Of a DNA stretch of 53,269 nt, positions 35,339 through 42,951 are shown one piece after another (position 1 is the first letter of the stretch; each line of letters starts with the position of its first letter). Both the position numbers and the translations under genes were made by a program. The stretch covers positions 1 to 53,269 of the forward strand of contig JADKHX010000020.1 of the NCBI GenBank assembly GCA_016721505.1. Direction: 5' to 3'. The notes under the pieces are model-generated. The model was given only the letters and a program-made list of their open reading frames with translations. It searched no databases and had not been told where the DNA came from. The stretch comes from Rhodocyclaceae bacterium. Its GTDB lineage: Bacteria; Pseudomonadota; Gammaproteobacteria; Burkholderiales; Rhodocyclaceae.

Positions 35339-35533
35339 ATGAATCCTTCGCTCAGTTCTCTCGAAGCCCAGCTTGATTTGCTGCTTGAGCGTTATCGCAG
35401 CTTGCGTGGCGAGAATGCGACCTTGCGTGGCAAAGTCACCGAGCTTGAAGCCTGCAAGCGCGCCCTGCAGACCAAAATCGACATCACTGCGGCGCGGCTT
35501 GAAACGCTAAAAGCAAGTTTGCCGGTGGATTGA
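35339..35533 (+). CDS. ZapB-like coiled-coil protein (TIGR02449-type)
   Basis: A 64-residue helical protein: MNPSLSSLEAQLDLLLERYR, SLRGENATLRGKVTELEACK, RALQTKIDITAARLETLKAS. The heptad pattern runs the full length. Small coiled-coil genes of this kind stand directly before zapA in beta- and gammaproteobacteria. It is a likely division-associated partner, although the link to true E. coli ZapB is by analogy. The ATG at 35339 (after CGCC) gives the family start. Its stop is 3 bases before zapA. Confidence 0.75.
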   Translation: MNPSLSSLEAQLDLLLERYRSLRGENATLRGKVTELEACKRALQTKIDITAARLETLKASLPVD

Positions 35534-35535
35534 AC

Positions 35536-35856
35536 ATGGCCAACCAAAACACGCTCACCCTCAAACTGCTTGGTAAGGACTACAAAATCGCCTGCGCGCC
35601 GGAATCTCAGGATCGTTTGCGTGCCGCTGCAGACTTACTAGAGACACGCTTGCAGGCTATTGCGGCGACGGTCAAAGGCACCAACGAGCGTTTGGCGATG
35701 ATGGCGGCGTTGGATTTGGCGCATGAATATCTTGGTGTAGCAGGTGTCAACTCGGAAGAAAAAAATACCGCTGTTGACAGTAGCGCAAATGAAAATCTCC
35801 AGCGTACAATCAATTCCATCGAGGCAAGAATTAACGTCGCATTGGAACAAGATTAA
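35536..35856 (+). CDS. zapA: cell division protein ZapA
   Basis: A 106-residue FtsZ-associated protein. LTLKLLGKDYKIACAPESQD (G-x-x-Y-x-x-x-C-P-x-x-x) and RLRAAADLLETRLQAIAATV, MMAALDLAHEYLGVAG, then a C-terminal coiled coil (NLQRTINSIEARINVALEQ) match ZapA. It bundles FtsZ protofilaments at the division ring. The start at 35536 (MANQ) is preferred over 35530. 6S RNA follows, the common arrangement. Confidence 0.95.
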   Translation: MANQNTLTLKLLGKDYKIACAPESQDRLRAAADLLETRLQAIAATVKGTNERLAMMAALDLAHEYLGVAGVNSEEKNTAVDSSANENLQRTINSIEARINVALEQD

Positions 35857-35884
35857 GTTCATTACGCGGCATTGATTTTCGGCT

Positions 35885-36082
35885 TCCCCAAAGTTTCCCC
35901 TGCGGTGTTCGACCAAGCTGCGCGTTCCTTGAACCAATGCCCATAGGCACGGTTGCCAACCAAACACGTCGCCGTTGTGATCGCTCTTCGTGAGTGAACC
36001 TGAAGCGGCTGGAAGACAGCCACACTGAACCCAGGTTCAGAGCGCCGGCCCAAAAACGGCACTCGCGGGGGAAACCCTCTTC
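35885..36082 (+). ncRNA. ssrS: 6S RNA
   Basis: About 195 bases after zapA. The closing stem is GTTTCCCCTGCG (35893-35904) with CGCGGGGGAAAC (36064-36075), one G-U pair. The middle contains GTGTTCGACCAAG, GCGCGTTCCTTGAACC (35923-35938) and, on the other side, TGAACCCAGGTTCAG, forming the conserved central part of beta/gamma 6S RNA. It binds RNA polymerase with the housekeeping sigma factor in stationary phase. The usual neighbour ygfA (5-formyltetrahydrofolate cyclo-ligase) is absent. Ends are estimated to within about 10 bases. Confidence 0.85.
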
Positions 36083-36325
36083 TTCCAAGACAAGTTACCC
36101 CACGCCACGAGCGCGCATGTGACGCACCATCCGTCCGTGCTATCGGCATTTTGTCCCGTACTTTCATCCATTCATCGGATGGTCTTGGCAATCGCTAAAG
36201 TACTGGCTTATTGTGCCGCTAGTGGTGTTTTGCGGGTTAGCTTTTCCAGGCCGCGTATACTTGTCACCGCGTTTTTGTCAGCTAATTTCGCCATCGCCCC
36301 CGGTATTGGCAAAGGGAAAGCCATC

Positions 36326-37546
36326 ATGATTCAGTCGTCATCGCTTGCAAACAAGCCGTTCTTTCGCCGCAGATCAACCTGGGTCGCGGTAGTCTTGGTG
36401 CTGGGTAGTGCTGGCGCGCTGTTCGCCTATCGCGCCGACATGACCGCCACCGCGCAAGCTGCGACAGAGGCGAAGAAAACTGATAAGCCAGTTACCTTGG
36501 AATTCGCTGCTGGCGATGTGGCGACGGTGAATATCCAAGCCATCGAACGTACTGTAGCGATCTCCGGTTCGCTGACACCATTGACGCAGTCTCTGGTGAA
36601 GTCGACAGTTCCCGGTCAGGTCAAAAAAGTGCTGGTACGCGAAGGGCAGACTGTCAAAGTTGGCGACATCGTGGCTGAAATTGACACCACCGACTTGCGC
36701 GCACGGCTGGACGCGGCGCAAGCTGATCACGAAGAGCGGCGTTCGCGTTTGACCATCGCGGCAAGAAATCGCGACACCAATCAAGCGCTGCTCAAACAAA
36801 ATTTCATCTCGCAAAATGCCTACGATCAAACCCAAAGCACCTATCAAGGCTCGGATGCGGCAGTGCGTTGGGCCGATGCCCAGGTACGAATGGCGACCAA
36901 AGCGATGAACGATGCGGTGGTGCGTTCGCCGATTGCCGGCGTGGTAGCCAAACGCATGGTCAATGGCGGTGAGCGCATCACACCGGATGCGCCGATTGTG
37001 AATATTGTTGATTTGACTCGCCTCGAATTGGAAGCCTCAATTCCCGCCTCGGATGTGCCTAGCGTGGTGCTTGGGCAAACCGTACGTTTCCGTGTCGATG
37101 GTTTTGGCGAGCGGCAATTTGAGGGCAAAGTTGAGCGCATCAATCCAGTTGCCGAACCCGGTTCGCGCGCCATTAAATTATTCGTCGCGGTGCCCAATCC
37201 GGACAACAGTTTGAAGGGCGGGATGTTTGCCGAAGGCGTGGTGGCGCTCTCACAAACTGTCGCCAGTCCGGTAATTCCGTTCAGCGCAGTGTTTGAAGAA
37301 GCCGGGCAGTCGTATGTGTTTAGCATCGAAGACGGCAAGCTGGCAAAACGCGCGGTGAGCGTCGGTCAGAAAGACGAAGTGAGCGGGCTGGTCGCGGTGA
37401 AATCCGGATTGAACGAAGGTGTATCCGTGGTTCGCATACGCATGACCGGATTAAAAGTTGGCGCACCCGCGATGTTGAAAACTCCCACACCGACGGTAAA
37501 AAATGACGGCGTGTCACCAGCACCAACTGGCGAGAAAAAGAGCTGA
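36326..37546 (+). CDS. RND efflux membrane-fusion (periplasmic adaptor) protein
   Basis: A 406-residue adaptor of the HlyD/AcrA kind. A membrane anchor or uncleaved signal (STWVAVVLVLGSAGALFAY at residues 15-33), GSLTPLTQSLVKSTVPGQVK (start of the lipoyl domain), VLVREGQTVKVGDIVAEIDT, a hairpin (LRARLDAAQADHEERRSRLT), RSPIAGVVAKRMVNGGERIT, and a C-terminal barrel with VEASIPASDVP-like strands. It bridges the downstream RND pump and an outer-membrane channel not in the window. The ATG at 36326 is chosen by the ribosome binding site AAAGGGAAA; the open frame extends to 36119. The last residues (NDGVSPAPTGEKKS) come from the dispersed repeat. Confidence 0.9.
   Translation: MIQSSSLANKPFFRRRSTWVAVVLVLGSAGALFAYRADMTATAQAATEAKKTDKPVTLEFAAGDVATVNIQAIERTVAISGSLTPLTQSLVKSTVPGQVKKVLVREGQTVKVGDIVAEIDTTDLRARLDAAQADHEERRSRLTIAARNRDTNQALLKQNFISQNAYDQTQSTYQGSDAAVRWADAQVRMATKAMNDAVVRSPIAGVVAKRMVNGGERITPDAPIVNIVDLTRLELEASIPASDVPSVVLGQTVRFRVDGFGERQFEGKVERINPVAEPGSRAIKLFVAVPNPDNSLKGGMFAEGVVALSQTVASPVIPFSAVFEEAGQSYVFSIEDGKLAKRAVSVGQKDEVSGLVAVKSGLNEGVSVVRIRMTGLKVGAPAMLKTPTPTVKNDGVSPAPTGEKKS
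37505..37531 (+). repeat. dispersed element, copy 9 (3' end of adaptor gene)
   Basis: GACGGCGTGTCACCAGCACC then AACTGGC, an exact match to the consensus, read in frame as DGVSPAPTG at the C-terminus of the adaptor, 12 bases before its stop. Confidence 0.85.
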
Positions 37547-37584
37547 AGGCTTCTAGCAGCTAAGAATCAGAAAGGGAAAGTCCC

Positions 37585-40500
37585 ATGTGGATAACCAAAA
37601 CTAGCATTCAGCAACCCGTTTTTGCCACTATGGTGATGCTCGCCCTCACCGTGCTGGGGATAATTTCTTATACGCGACTAGGCGTTGAACAAATGCCGGA
37701 CATTCAAGTGCCGGGAATTTGGATGCAGGTCCGTTATCCCGGTGCCTCGCCCGAACAGGTCGAAGCAGATTTGGTCAAACCGCTGGAAGAAGCCGTGAAC
37801 ACGGTGAATGGCGTGAAGAACATTTTCACCAATTCATTTGAAGGTCGCGCCGAATTGTGGACTGAGTTCAATCTTTCCACCGACATGACCAAAGCGATTC
37901 AAGACGTGCGCGACAAAGTGGCGACCATCCGGCCAGGCTTTCCGCGCGATGCGAAGGATCCATTGATCGTCCGCGGGCAATTCGACGGCGCACAGCCGAC
38001 TTCGACCTTCGGCGTGTTGTCCACCACGCGCAGTTTGCGTGAGCTATCGGTGTTCGCCGATCAACAAATCGTCAAGCGATTGCAGGGCGTATCTGGCGTC
38101 GGACGTGTCGATCTGGGTGGCGCGGTGCATCGCCAGGTCACCATCAATCTTAAACCGCAGCAAATGCTGGCGTACCAAATTGGTGTTGACGAAATCATTC
38201 GCGCGATTCGCGAAGTGAATCAGGATTTACCAGCCGGCGCATTGCGTGCCAGCGCGCAAGAACAAATGGTACGGGTAGAAGGCAAGCTCAAAAGCGTTGA
38301 GGCGTTCAAACAAATCATCGTCGCACGTCGCGCTGGCTCACCGGTCATGCTCGAACAAGTCGCCAATGTCAGCGATGGCGAGCGTGAAGAGCAATCGATT
38401 GGCCGCATTAACGGCCAACCTGCGCTGACGCTCAATATTTTCAAAACACAAGATTCAAACTTGGTTGCGGTTGGCGATCAAGTCGCGCAAGCGGTCGAGC
38501 AGTTACGCAAAGTGTTGCCGCCGGATGTCGAAATTCGTTCGATTTCGGAGAACTCGCAGTTCGTCAAAAATTCACTCGATAGCGTCAAGCGCACTATCGT
38601 TGAAGGCGGCATGCTCACCATCCTGATCGTGTTTTTGTTTTTGCATTCGTGGCGCAGCACCATCATCACCGGCATCACTTTGCCAATCTCGGTGATCTCA
38701 ACTTTCATCGCCATGTATGCGCTGGGCTTCACCATTAATTCGGTGACGCTGATGGCTTTGTCTTTGTGCATCGGTTTGCTGATTGACGATGCGATTGTGG
38801 TGCGCGAAAACATCGTGCGGCATTTGGCGATGGGCAAAGATCACCGCACTGCGGCTCTGGAAGGCACGCAGGAAATCGGTCTTGCTGTCTTGGCGACGAC
38901 CTTTGCAATCTGTGCCGTGTTTATTCCCGTGGCGTTTATGAGCGGAATTATCGGCCGCATCTTTTTCCAGTTCGGCATCACTGTGACTGTCGCCGTGCTG
39001 GTCTCATTGTTCGTCAGCTTCACGCTGGACCCGATGCTCTCTTCCATCTGGAAAGACCCCGCCGAATCACGCTTTAGCCGCTTTCCGTTGCTTGCGCGAA
39101 TGATGGAAGCCATTGAGCATCGCGTCGATTGGTTGCATGCGGTCTATGGTCGGTTATTGACCCGAACATTGGCATGGCGAAAAGTTACCTTGGCAATTGC
39201 GCTAGCGATTTTCGGCGGCAGTATTTTTCTCGTGCCACTGGTCGGTGGCGAGTTCTTTCCAAAAGTCGATGAAGGTGTTTTTAATCTCACCATCAAAACA
39301 CCGGTGGGTACCAGCCTGACTTACACCGACAATAAGATCCGTCAGATTGAAGAAGCCATTCGTTCCTTCCCCGAGATTGAACTGATTAGCACCACGGTAG
39401 GCAACAACAGTCGCAATCAAGCCGAGATTTTGGTCAAGTTGACCGATGCCAAAATCACTGGACGACGCACACAAAAAGAAATCGAATCCGCCGTGCGCGA
39501 GCGGCTTAAAGGCATTCCGGGCATAGAACCTTCGGTCGGTTTCGATAAGCCGATCTGGATAAATCTGATTGGCCCGGCCTCAGATCAATTGCCACAATTG
39601 CTAGAAACCATCATGGCAAAGGTGGGTGCAGTGAAAGGCGTGGTCGATCTCGAACACAGTTTGCAAGCGGCCAATCCGGCGGTGATCATCAAGGTCAATC
39701 CCGCTGTCGCTAGCGACTTGGGGCTGTCGGTCGAGCGCATCGGTGCAACCCTGCGGCCGTTTGTGAATGGCGACCAAATCAGCACCTGGTTAGCGCCTGA
39801 CGGTCAAAACTATGATGTCAGCGTGCAACTGCCACAATCAGGTCGCACCAAACTCAGCGACATTGGCGATCTCTACATTTCGACCAATCGCATGGATACC
39901 AACGGCACGCCGGTAATGGTGCCGCTGCGGCAAGTGGTGGAATTCATTCCGGCAACCAGTCCAAGCGTCATCAAACGACAAAATCTTGAGCGCCGCGTTG
40001 GTATCTACGCCAACGTCGAAGGCCGCCCCACAGGTGACGCAGCGAAGGAAGTAAAGAAGGTGGTGCAAGCCATCGCGCTGCCCCAAGGTTATCGCTTTGA
40101 CATCAAAGGCGAAGCCGAGCAAAACGACGAAGCCGGTGGCGCCGCCATCGTCGCGCTGATCCTCGCCGTGGTGTTCATTTACTTTATCCTCGCCTCGCAA
40201 TTCGCCAGCTTTTTGCAACCACTGGCGATCATGGCTTCCTTGCCATTTACCTTGGTCGGTGTGCTCATCGCGTTGATTGTTACCGGCTCAACGATGAACA
40301 TGTTTTCCATCATCGGCTTCATCATGCTGATGGGATTAGTGGTCAAAAACGCGATTCTGTTGGTCGACTTCGCCAACCAATCGCAGCGCAGCGGGCTGCC
40401 GCAAATCGAAGCCGTGCTGATGGCTGGCCAAGTCCGTTTGCGTCCCATCATCATGACCACCATGGCGATGATATTCGGCATGCTGCCAATGGCTATTGGC

Positions 40501-40704
40501 ATGGGCGAGGGCGGTGAAACACAAGCGCCGATGGGCCGCGCGGTGATTGGCGGATTGATTACCTCGACCTTGCTGACCTTGGTCGTGGTGCCGGTGCTCT
40601 ATACCTATCTGGATAATTTGCCGCGCTGGTGGAAACGCAAATTCGGCGCGGCAACGGAGGTTGTCATCGCGCCCGAAATAGCCACTGCCACTCGCGATTC
40701 GTGA
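37585..40704 (+). CDS. RND efflux pump permease (AcrB/HAE1-like)
   Basis: A 1039-residue inner-membrane pump with twelve helices and two periplasmic loops. It begins SIQQPVFATMVMLALTVLGI, has EQMPDIQVPGIWMQVRYPG, the first loop to about residue 335, TLMALSLCIGLLIDDAIVVRENIVR (helix 4 with the two Asp of the proton relay, split here at LLIDDAIVV), AICAVFIPVAFMSGIIGRIF, and the second repeat with MFSIIGFIMLMGLVVKNAIL. GQVRLRPIIMTTMAMIFGML is also conserved. It couples proton entry to export of drugs or lipophilic compounds. It starts 38 bases behind the adaptor, and no outer-membrane factor gene follows, so it may use a shared channel. Confidence 0.95.
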   Translation: MWITKTSIQQPVFATMVMLALTVLGIISYTRLGVEQMPDIQVPGIWMQVRYPGASPEQVEADLVKPLEEAVNTVNGVKNIFTNSFEGRAELWTEFNLSTDMTKAIQDVRDKVATIRPGFPRDAKDPLIVRGQFDGAQPTSTFGVLSTTRSLRELSVFADQQIVKRLQGVSGVGRVDLGGAVHRQVTINLKPQQMLAYQIGVDEIIRAIREVNQDLPAGALRASAQEQMVRVEGKLKSVEAFKQIIVARRAGSPVMLEQVANVSDGEREEQSIGRINGQPALTLNIFKTQDSNLVAVGDQVAQAVEQLRKVLPPDVEIRSISENSQFVKNSLDSVKRTIVEGGMLTILIVFLFLHSWRSTIITGITLPISVISTFIAMYALGFTINSVTLMALSLCIGLLIDDAIVVRENIVRHLAMGKDHRTAALEGTQEIGLAVLATTFAICAVFIPVAFMSGIIGRIFFQFGITVTVAVLVSLFVSFTLDPMLSSIWKDPAESRFSRFPLLARMMEAIEHRVDWLHAVYGRLLTRTLAWRKVTLAIALAIFGGSIFLVPLVGGEFFPKVDEGVFNLTIKTPVGTSLTYTDNKIRQIEEAIRSFPEIELISTTVGNNSRNQAEILVKLTDAKITGRRTQKEIESAVRERLKGIPGIEPSVGFDKPIWINLIGPASDQLPQLLETIMAKVGAVKGVVDLEHSLQAANPAVIIKVNPAVASDLGLSVERIGATLRPFVNGDQISTWLAPDGQNYDVSVQLPQSGRTKLSDIGDLYISTNRMDTNGTPVMVPLRQVVEFIPATSPSVIKRQNLERRVGIYANVEGRPTGDAAKEVKKVVQAIALPQGYRFDIKGEAEQNDEAGGAAIVALILAVVFIYFILASQFASFLQPLAIMASLPFTLVGVLIALIVTGSTMNMFSIIGFIMLMGLVVKNAILLVDFANQSQRSGLPQIEAVLMAGQVRLRPIIMTTMAMIFGMLPMAIGMGEGGETQAPMGRAVIGGLITSTLLTLVVVPVLYTYLDNLPRWWKRKFGAATEVVIAPEIATATRDS

Positions 40705-40717
40705 CCCTGAAAATCAC

Positions 40718-40792
40718 CTTGTAGGTCGGAATTCATTCCGACGCGGAGGTGATTGAAACGCAAAGGTGTCGGAATGAATTCCGACCTACAAG
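40718..40792. repeat. inverted pair of GTAGGTCGGAAT repeats
   Basis: A 25-bp perfect inverted repeat: CTTGTAGGTCGGAATTCATT then CCGAC at 40718-40742 and its reverse complement at 40768-40792, around a 25-base spacer. Each arm is itself a palindrome (GTCGGAAT..ATTCCGAC). It follows the RND stop by 13 bases. A sister pair lies at 47506-47570. This type is a widespread intergenic REP-like element. Confidence 0.9.
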
Positions 40793-40803
40793 ATCGGTTC
40801 ATA

Positions 40804-40854
40804 TAACGGCGTGTGGCCGGTGAACGGGCCAGTCCCTCGCCAGCACCAACTGGC
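40804..40854 (+). repeat. dispersed element, long form, copy 10
   Basis: TAACGGCGTGT, GGCCGGTGAACGGGCC, AGTCCCTCG, CCAGCACCAACTGGC. It is the best long-form copy: the short form interrupted by about 24 bases that form their own GGCC/GGCC hairpin. It follows the inverted GTAGGTCGGAAT pair by 11 bases. Confidence 0.85.
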
Positions 40855-40870
40855 AAAACACCACCAAAAA

Positions 40871-40894
40871 CAAAAGGCCCGCGCGGGCCTTTTG
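40871..40894. terminator. bidirectional rho-independent terminator
   Basis: CAAAAGGCCCGC is followed directly by its reverse complement GCGGGCCTTTTG, then TTTTAT on the plus strand and, read on the minus strand, TTTTTGG. The palindrome is perfect and rich in GC, and T-tracts exist on both sides, so it can stop transcripts from the RND operon and from the convergent PspC gene. Confidence 0.85.
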
Positions 40895-40911
40895 TTTTAT
40901 TGATTGTCGCG

Positions 40912-41250
40912 TCACTCGGTCGGAACGAATATCCAAGCAAGTAGATAGATCAACAGGCCGCAACCGCCGAAGATCAAAAGTATGCAGAACAACAAGCGCC
41001 ACAACCAGGATTCCATCCCCGTTGATTTAGCCAAACCGCCGCATACACCAGCGATCCATCGATCATTGCTTGAGCGCCGAAAGGCATTCACCGCCGCGAA
41101 ATTCGCATTCGCGGTTGAAGGACTTGCCGAACTGGAACCACCGATAATTTTTGCCTTCGCCTGCGCAAATTCCTCATCCGTCAAATTTCCACGGCCGCGC
41201 ATTTCTTCCAGCTTGGCCAGTTCATCAGCGATATTCATTTGATTTTCCAT
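40912..41250 (-). CDS. PspC-domain membrane protein with SHOCT-like N-terminus
   Basis: A 112-residue protein. The N-terminal ADELAKLEEMRGRGNLTDEE (SHOCT-like short helical domain: L-x-x-L-x-x-x-G-x-L-T-x-E-E-F) is followed by DRWIAGVCGGLAKSTGMESW and LLFCILLIFGGCGLLIYLLA WIFVP in a PspC domain with one or two helices. PspC is part of the phage-shock response to membrane stress. No pspA is nearby. The two ATGs (41250, 41238) cannot be separated. Confidence 0.85.
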   Translation of the reverse strand: MENQMNIADELAKLEEMRGRGNLTDEEFAQAKAKIIGGSSSASPSTANANFAAVNAFRRSSNDRWIAGVCGGLAKSTGMESWLWRLLFCILLIFGGCGLLIYLLAWIFVPTE

Positions 41251-41295
41251 ATGATTAAGTTGGTTAACGATAACGCAATTTCAGCTTACAGTGGA

Positions 41296-41523
41296 TTACT
41301 TCTGATTGCGGCTAGACGGCGCGAAGCTAACCGTGTTAGGCGTAACCACGAAGCGACCAAGGCTCTCGACACTCGCTTCCATCGTCGTTGACTGGTGAGC
41401 AAGGTCTTGCACAATAGTGGCCGTCTCAGCGGCAAAAACCATCGCCGTAGAGGTCGAAATGAGCAGAGCGGTCGTCATTGCTGCAATGGTCCGGTAGCTG
41501 TGTTTGTAAAGATTCTTGGTCAT
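41296..41523 (-). CDS. small secreted protein of unknown function
   Basis: A 75-residue protein with a clear signal peptide (TIAAMTTALLISTSTAMVFA, residues 13-32, cut likely at A-x-A). The mature part (ETATIVQDLAHQSTTMEASV, then ESLGRFVVTPN) has no recognised domain. GGAGAAACATC directly before the ATG at 41523 is a good ribosome binding site, which supports it being real. The open frame reaching to 41682 overlaps the divergent EVE gene and is not used. Confidence 0.6.
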   Translation of the reverse strand: MTKNLYKHSYRTIAAMTTALLISTSTAMVFAAETATIVQDLAHQSTTMEASVESLGRFVVTPNTVSFAPSSRNQK

Positions 41524-41680
41524 GATGTTTCTCCTTTTTTCCAACGCTATTTGCTTGCGATGAGTGCAGATTAGGGAGAGATAAGGCGCTTGCACACCGG
41601 ATTGCGATGAACGGCTATTCTGCTTACCTGAATTGTCGAATTCCGATGTCAAAACGTCCCCATCAGCCACAGGAAAGTCC

Positions 41681-42151
41681 ATGCGCTACTGGTTAATGAA
41701 GTCCGAGCCCTCTGTAATTGGTATCGATCACCTGTTGGCGATGCCCAATCAAACCGTCGATTGGTGGGGCGTGCGTAATTACATGGCGCGTAATTTCATG
41801 CGCGATCAAATGAAGGTCGGCGACGGCGTTTTCTTCTACCACTCATCCTGCCCCGAGCCGGGCATTGCTGGTTTGGCGGAAGTAGCGACCCTGGCCTATC
41901 CCGACCGCACGCAGTTTGATCCGGACAGCCCGTATTTCGATCCAAAGGCCACGCCGGAAAACCCGCGCTGGATGAATGTCGATGTACGCGGCCTGAAGAA
42001 AATCAAGCTGATTGATCTGGCCGAACTGCGCGCCCACCCGGAACTGGCGAATATGCGCGCCTTGCAAAAAGGTAATCGCTTGTCGATCACGCCCATCGAC
42101 CCGGCGGAGTGGAAGTTCATCACCAAGAAGCTGGTGAAGGCGGCGAAATGA
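41681..42151 (+). CDS. EVE-domain protein
   Basis: A 156-residue PUA-like EVE protein. It begins MRYWLMKSEPSVIGIDHLLA, has VDWWGVRNYMARNFMRDQMK, VFFYHSSCPEPGIAGLAEVA (K-V-G-D-x-V-x-F-Y-H-S) and DPKATPENPRWMNVDVRG. EVE domains bind modified cytosine or RNA modifications; many bacterial ones are thought to act in stress or defence. AGGAAAG before the ATG at 41681 sets the start. It overlaps the TauE-like gene by four bases (ATGA). Confidence 0.92.
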   Translation: MRYWLMKSEPSVIGIDHLLAMPNQTVDWWGVRNYMARNFMRDQMKVGDGVFFYHSSCPEPGIAGLAEVATLAYPDRTQFDPDSPYFDPKATPENPRWMNVDVRGLKKIKLIDLAELRAHPELANMRALQKGNRLSITPIDPAEWKFITKKLVKAAK

Positions 42152-42951
42152 CGATCTGGTGGTTGGCCTATCCGCTGCTCGGTGTATTCGCCGGATTCGT
42201 CGCCGGCTTGTTTGGTGTCGGCGGTGGGCTGACGATTGTGCCGCTGCTGTTTATGGTCTATACCGCGCAAGGTTTCCCGATTGAACACAGCATGCATCTG
42301 GCGCTCGGCACCTCGATGGCCACCATCATGCTCACCTCTATCGCCAGCACCCGCGCGCATCACGAACATGGCGCCGTGCGCTGGGATATCGTCAAGCGCT
42401 TTGCGCCTGCCCTCGTCATCGGCACCTTATCCGGCTCACTGTTTGCCGGACTAATTCCAACAAGGCCGTTGGCGATGATCTTCACGGTGATTGTGTATTA
42501 CGCCGGCATTCAAATGATGCTGGACTTCAAACCAAAACCGCATCGCCAGCTGCCGGGTACATTAGGCATGGCAGGTGTCGGTCTCACCATCGGTGGTGTT
42601 TCAAGTCTCGTCGCTGCAGGTGGTGGATTTCTGACCATTCCCTTTATGGTGTTCTGCAATGTGGTGATTCATCAGGCGGTGGGTACTTCGGCCGCACTCG
42701 GATTTCCAATTGCTGTAGCAGGGACCATTGGCTATCTGATGAGCGGATTGAAGGCATCCGGCCTGCCGGAATATTCACTCGGCTTTATCTATCTGCCGGG
42801 ATTTATCGGCGTCGTGGCGATCAGCTTCATGATGGCGCCCGTCGGTGCGCGCCTCGCGCACCAGCTACCGGTCAAACAATTGAAGCGCGGCTTCGGCGTG
42901 TTTCTGGCGCTACTCGCGACCAAGATGTTGCATGGGCTGCTGACCAGCTAG
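42148..42951 (+). CDS. TauE/SafE-family sulfite/sulfonate exporter-like permease
   Basis: A 267-residue inner-membrane protein with about eight helices: LAYPLLGVFAGFVAGLFGVG, GGLTIVPLLFMVYTAQGFPI (G-G-G at the end of helix 1), HLALGTSMATIMLTSIASTR, and the repeat GVSSLVAAGGGFLTIPFMVF. This family exports small oxyanions or sulfonates, and the substrate here cannot be told. It ends in CTAG shared with the convergent matB gene, the two stop codons overlapping by two bases. Confidence 0.9.
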   Translation: MTIWWLAYPLLGVFAGFVAGLFGVGGGLTIVPLLFMVYTAQGFPIEHSMHLALGTSMATIMLTSIASTRAHHEHGAVRWDIVKRFAPALVIGTLSGSLFAGLIPTRPLAMIFTVIVYYAGIQMMLDFKPKPHRQLPGTLGMAGVGLTIGGVSSLVAAGGGFLTIPFMVFCNVVIHQAVGTSAALGFPIAVAGTIGYLMSGLKASGLPEYSLGFIYLPGFIGVVAISFMMAPVGARLAHQLPVKQLKRGFGVFLALLATKMLHGLLTS

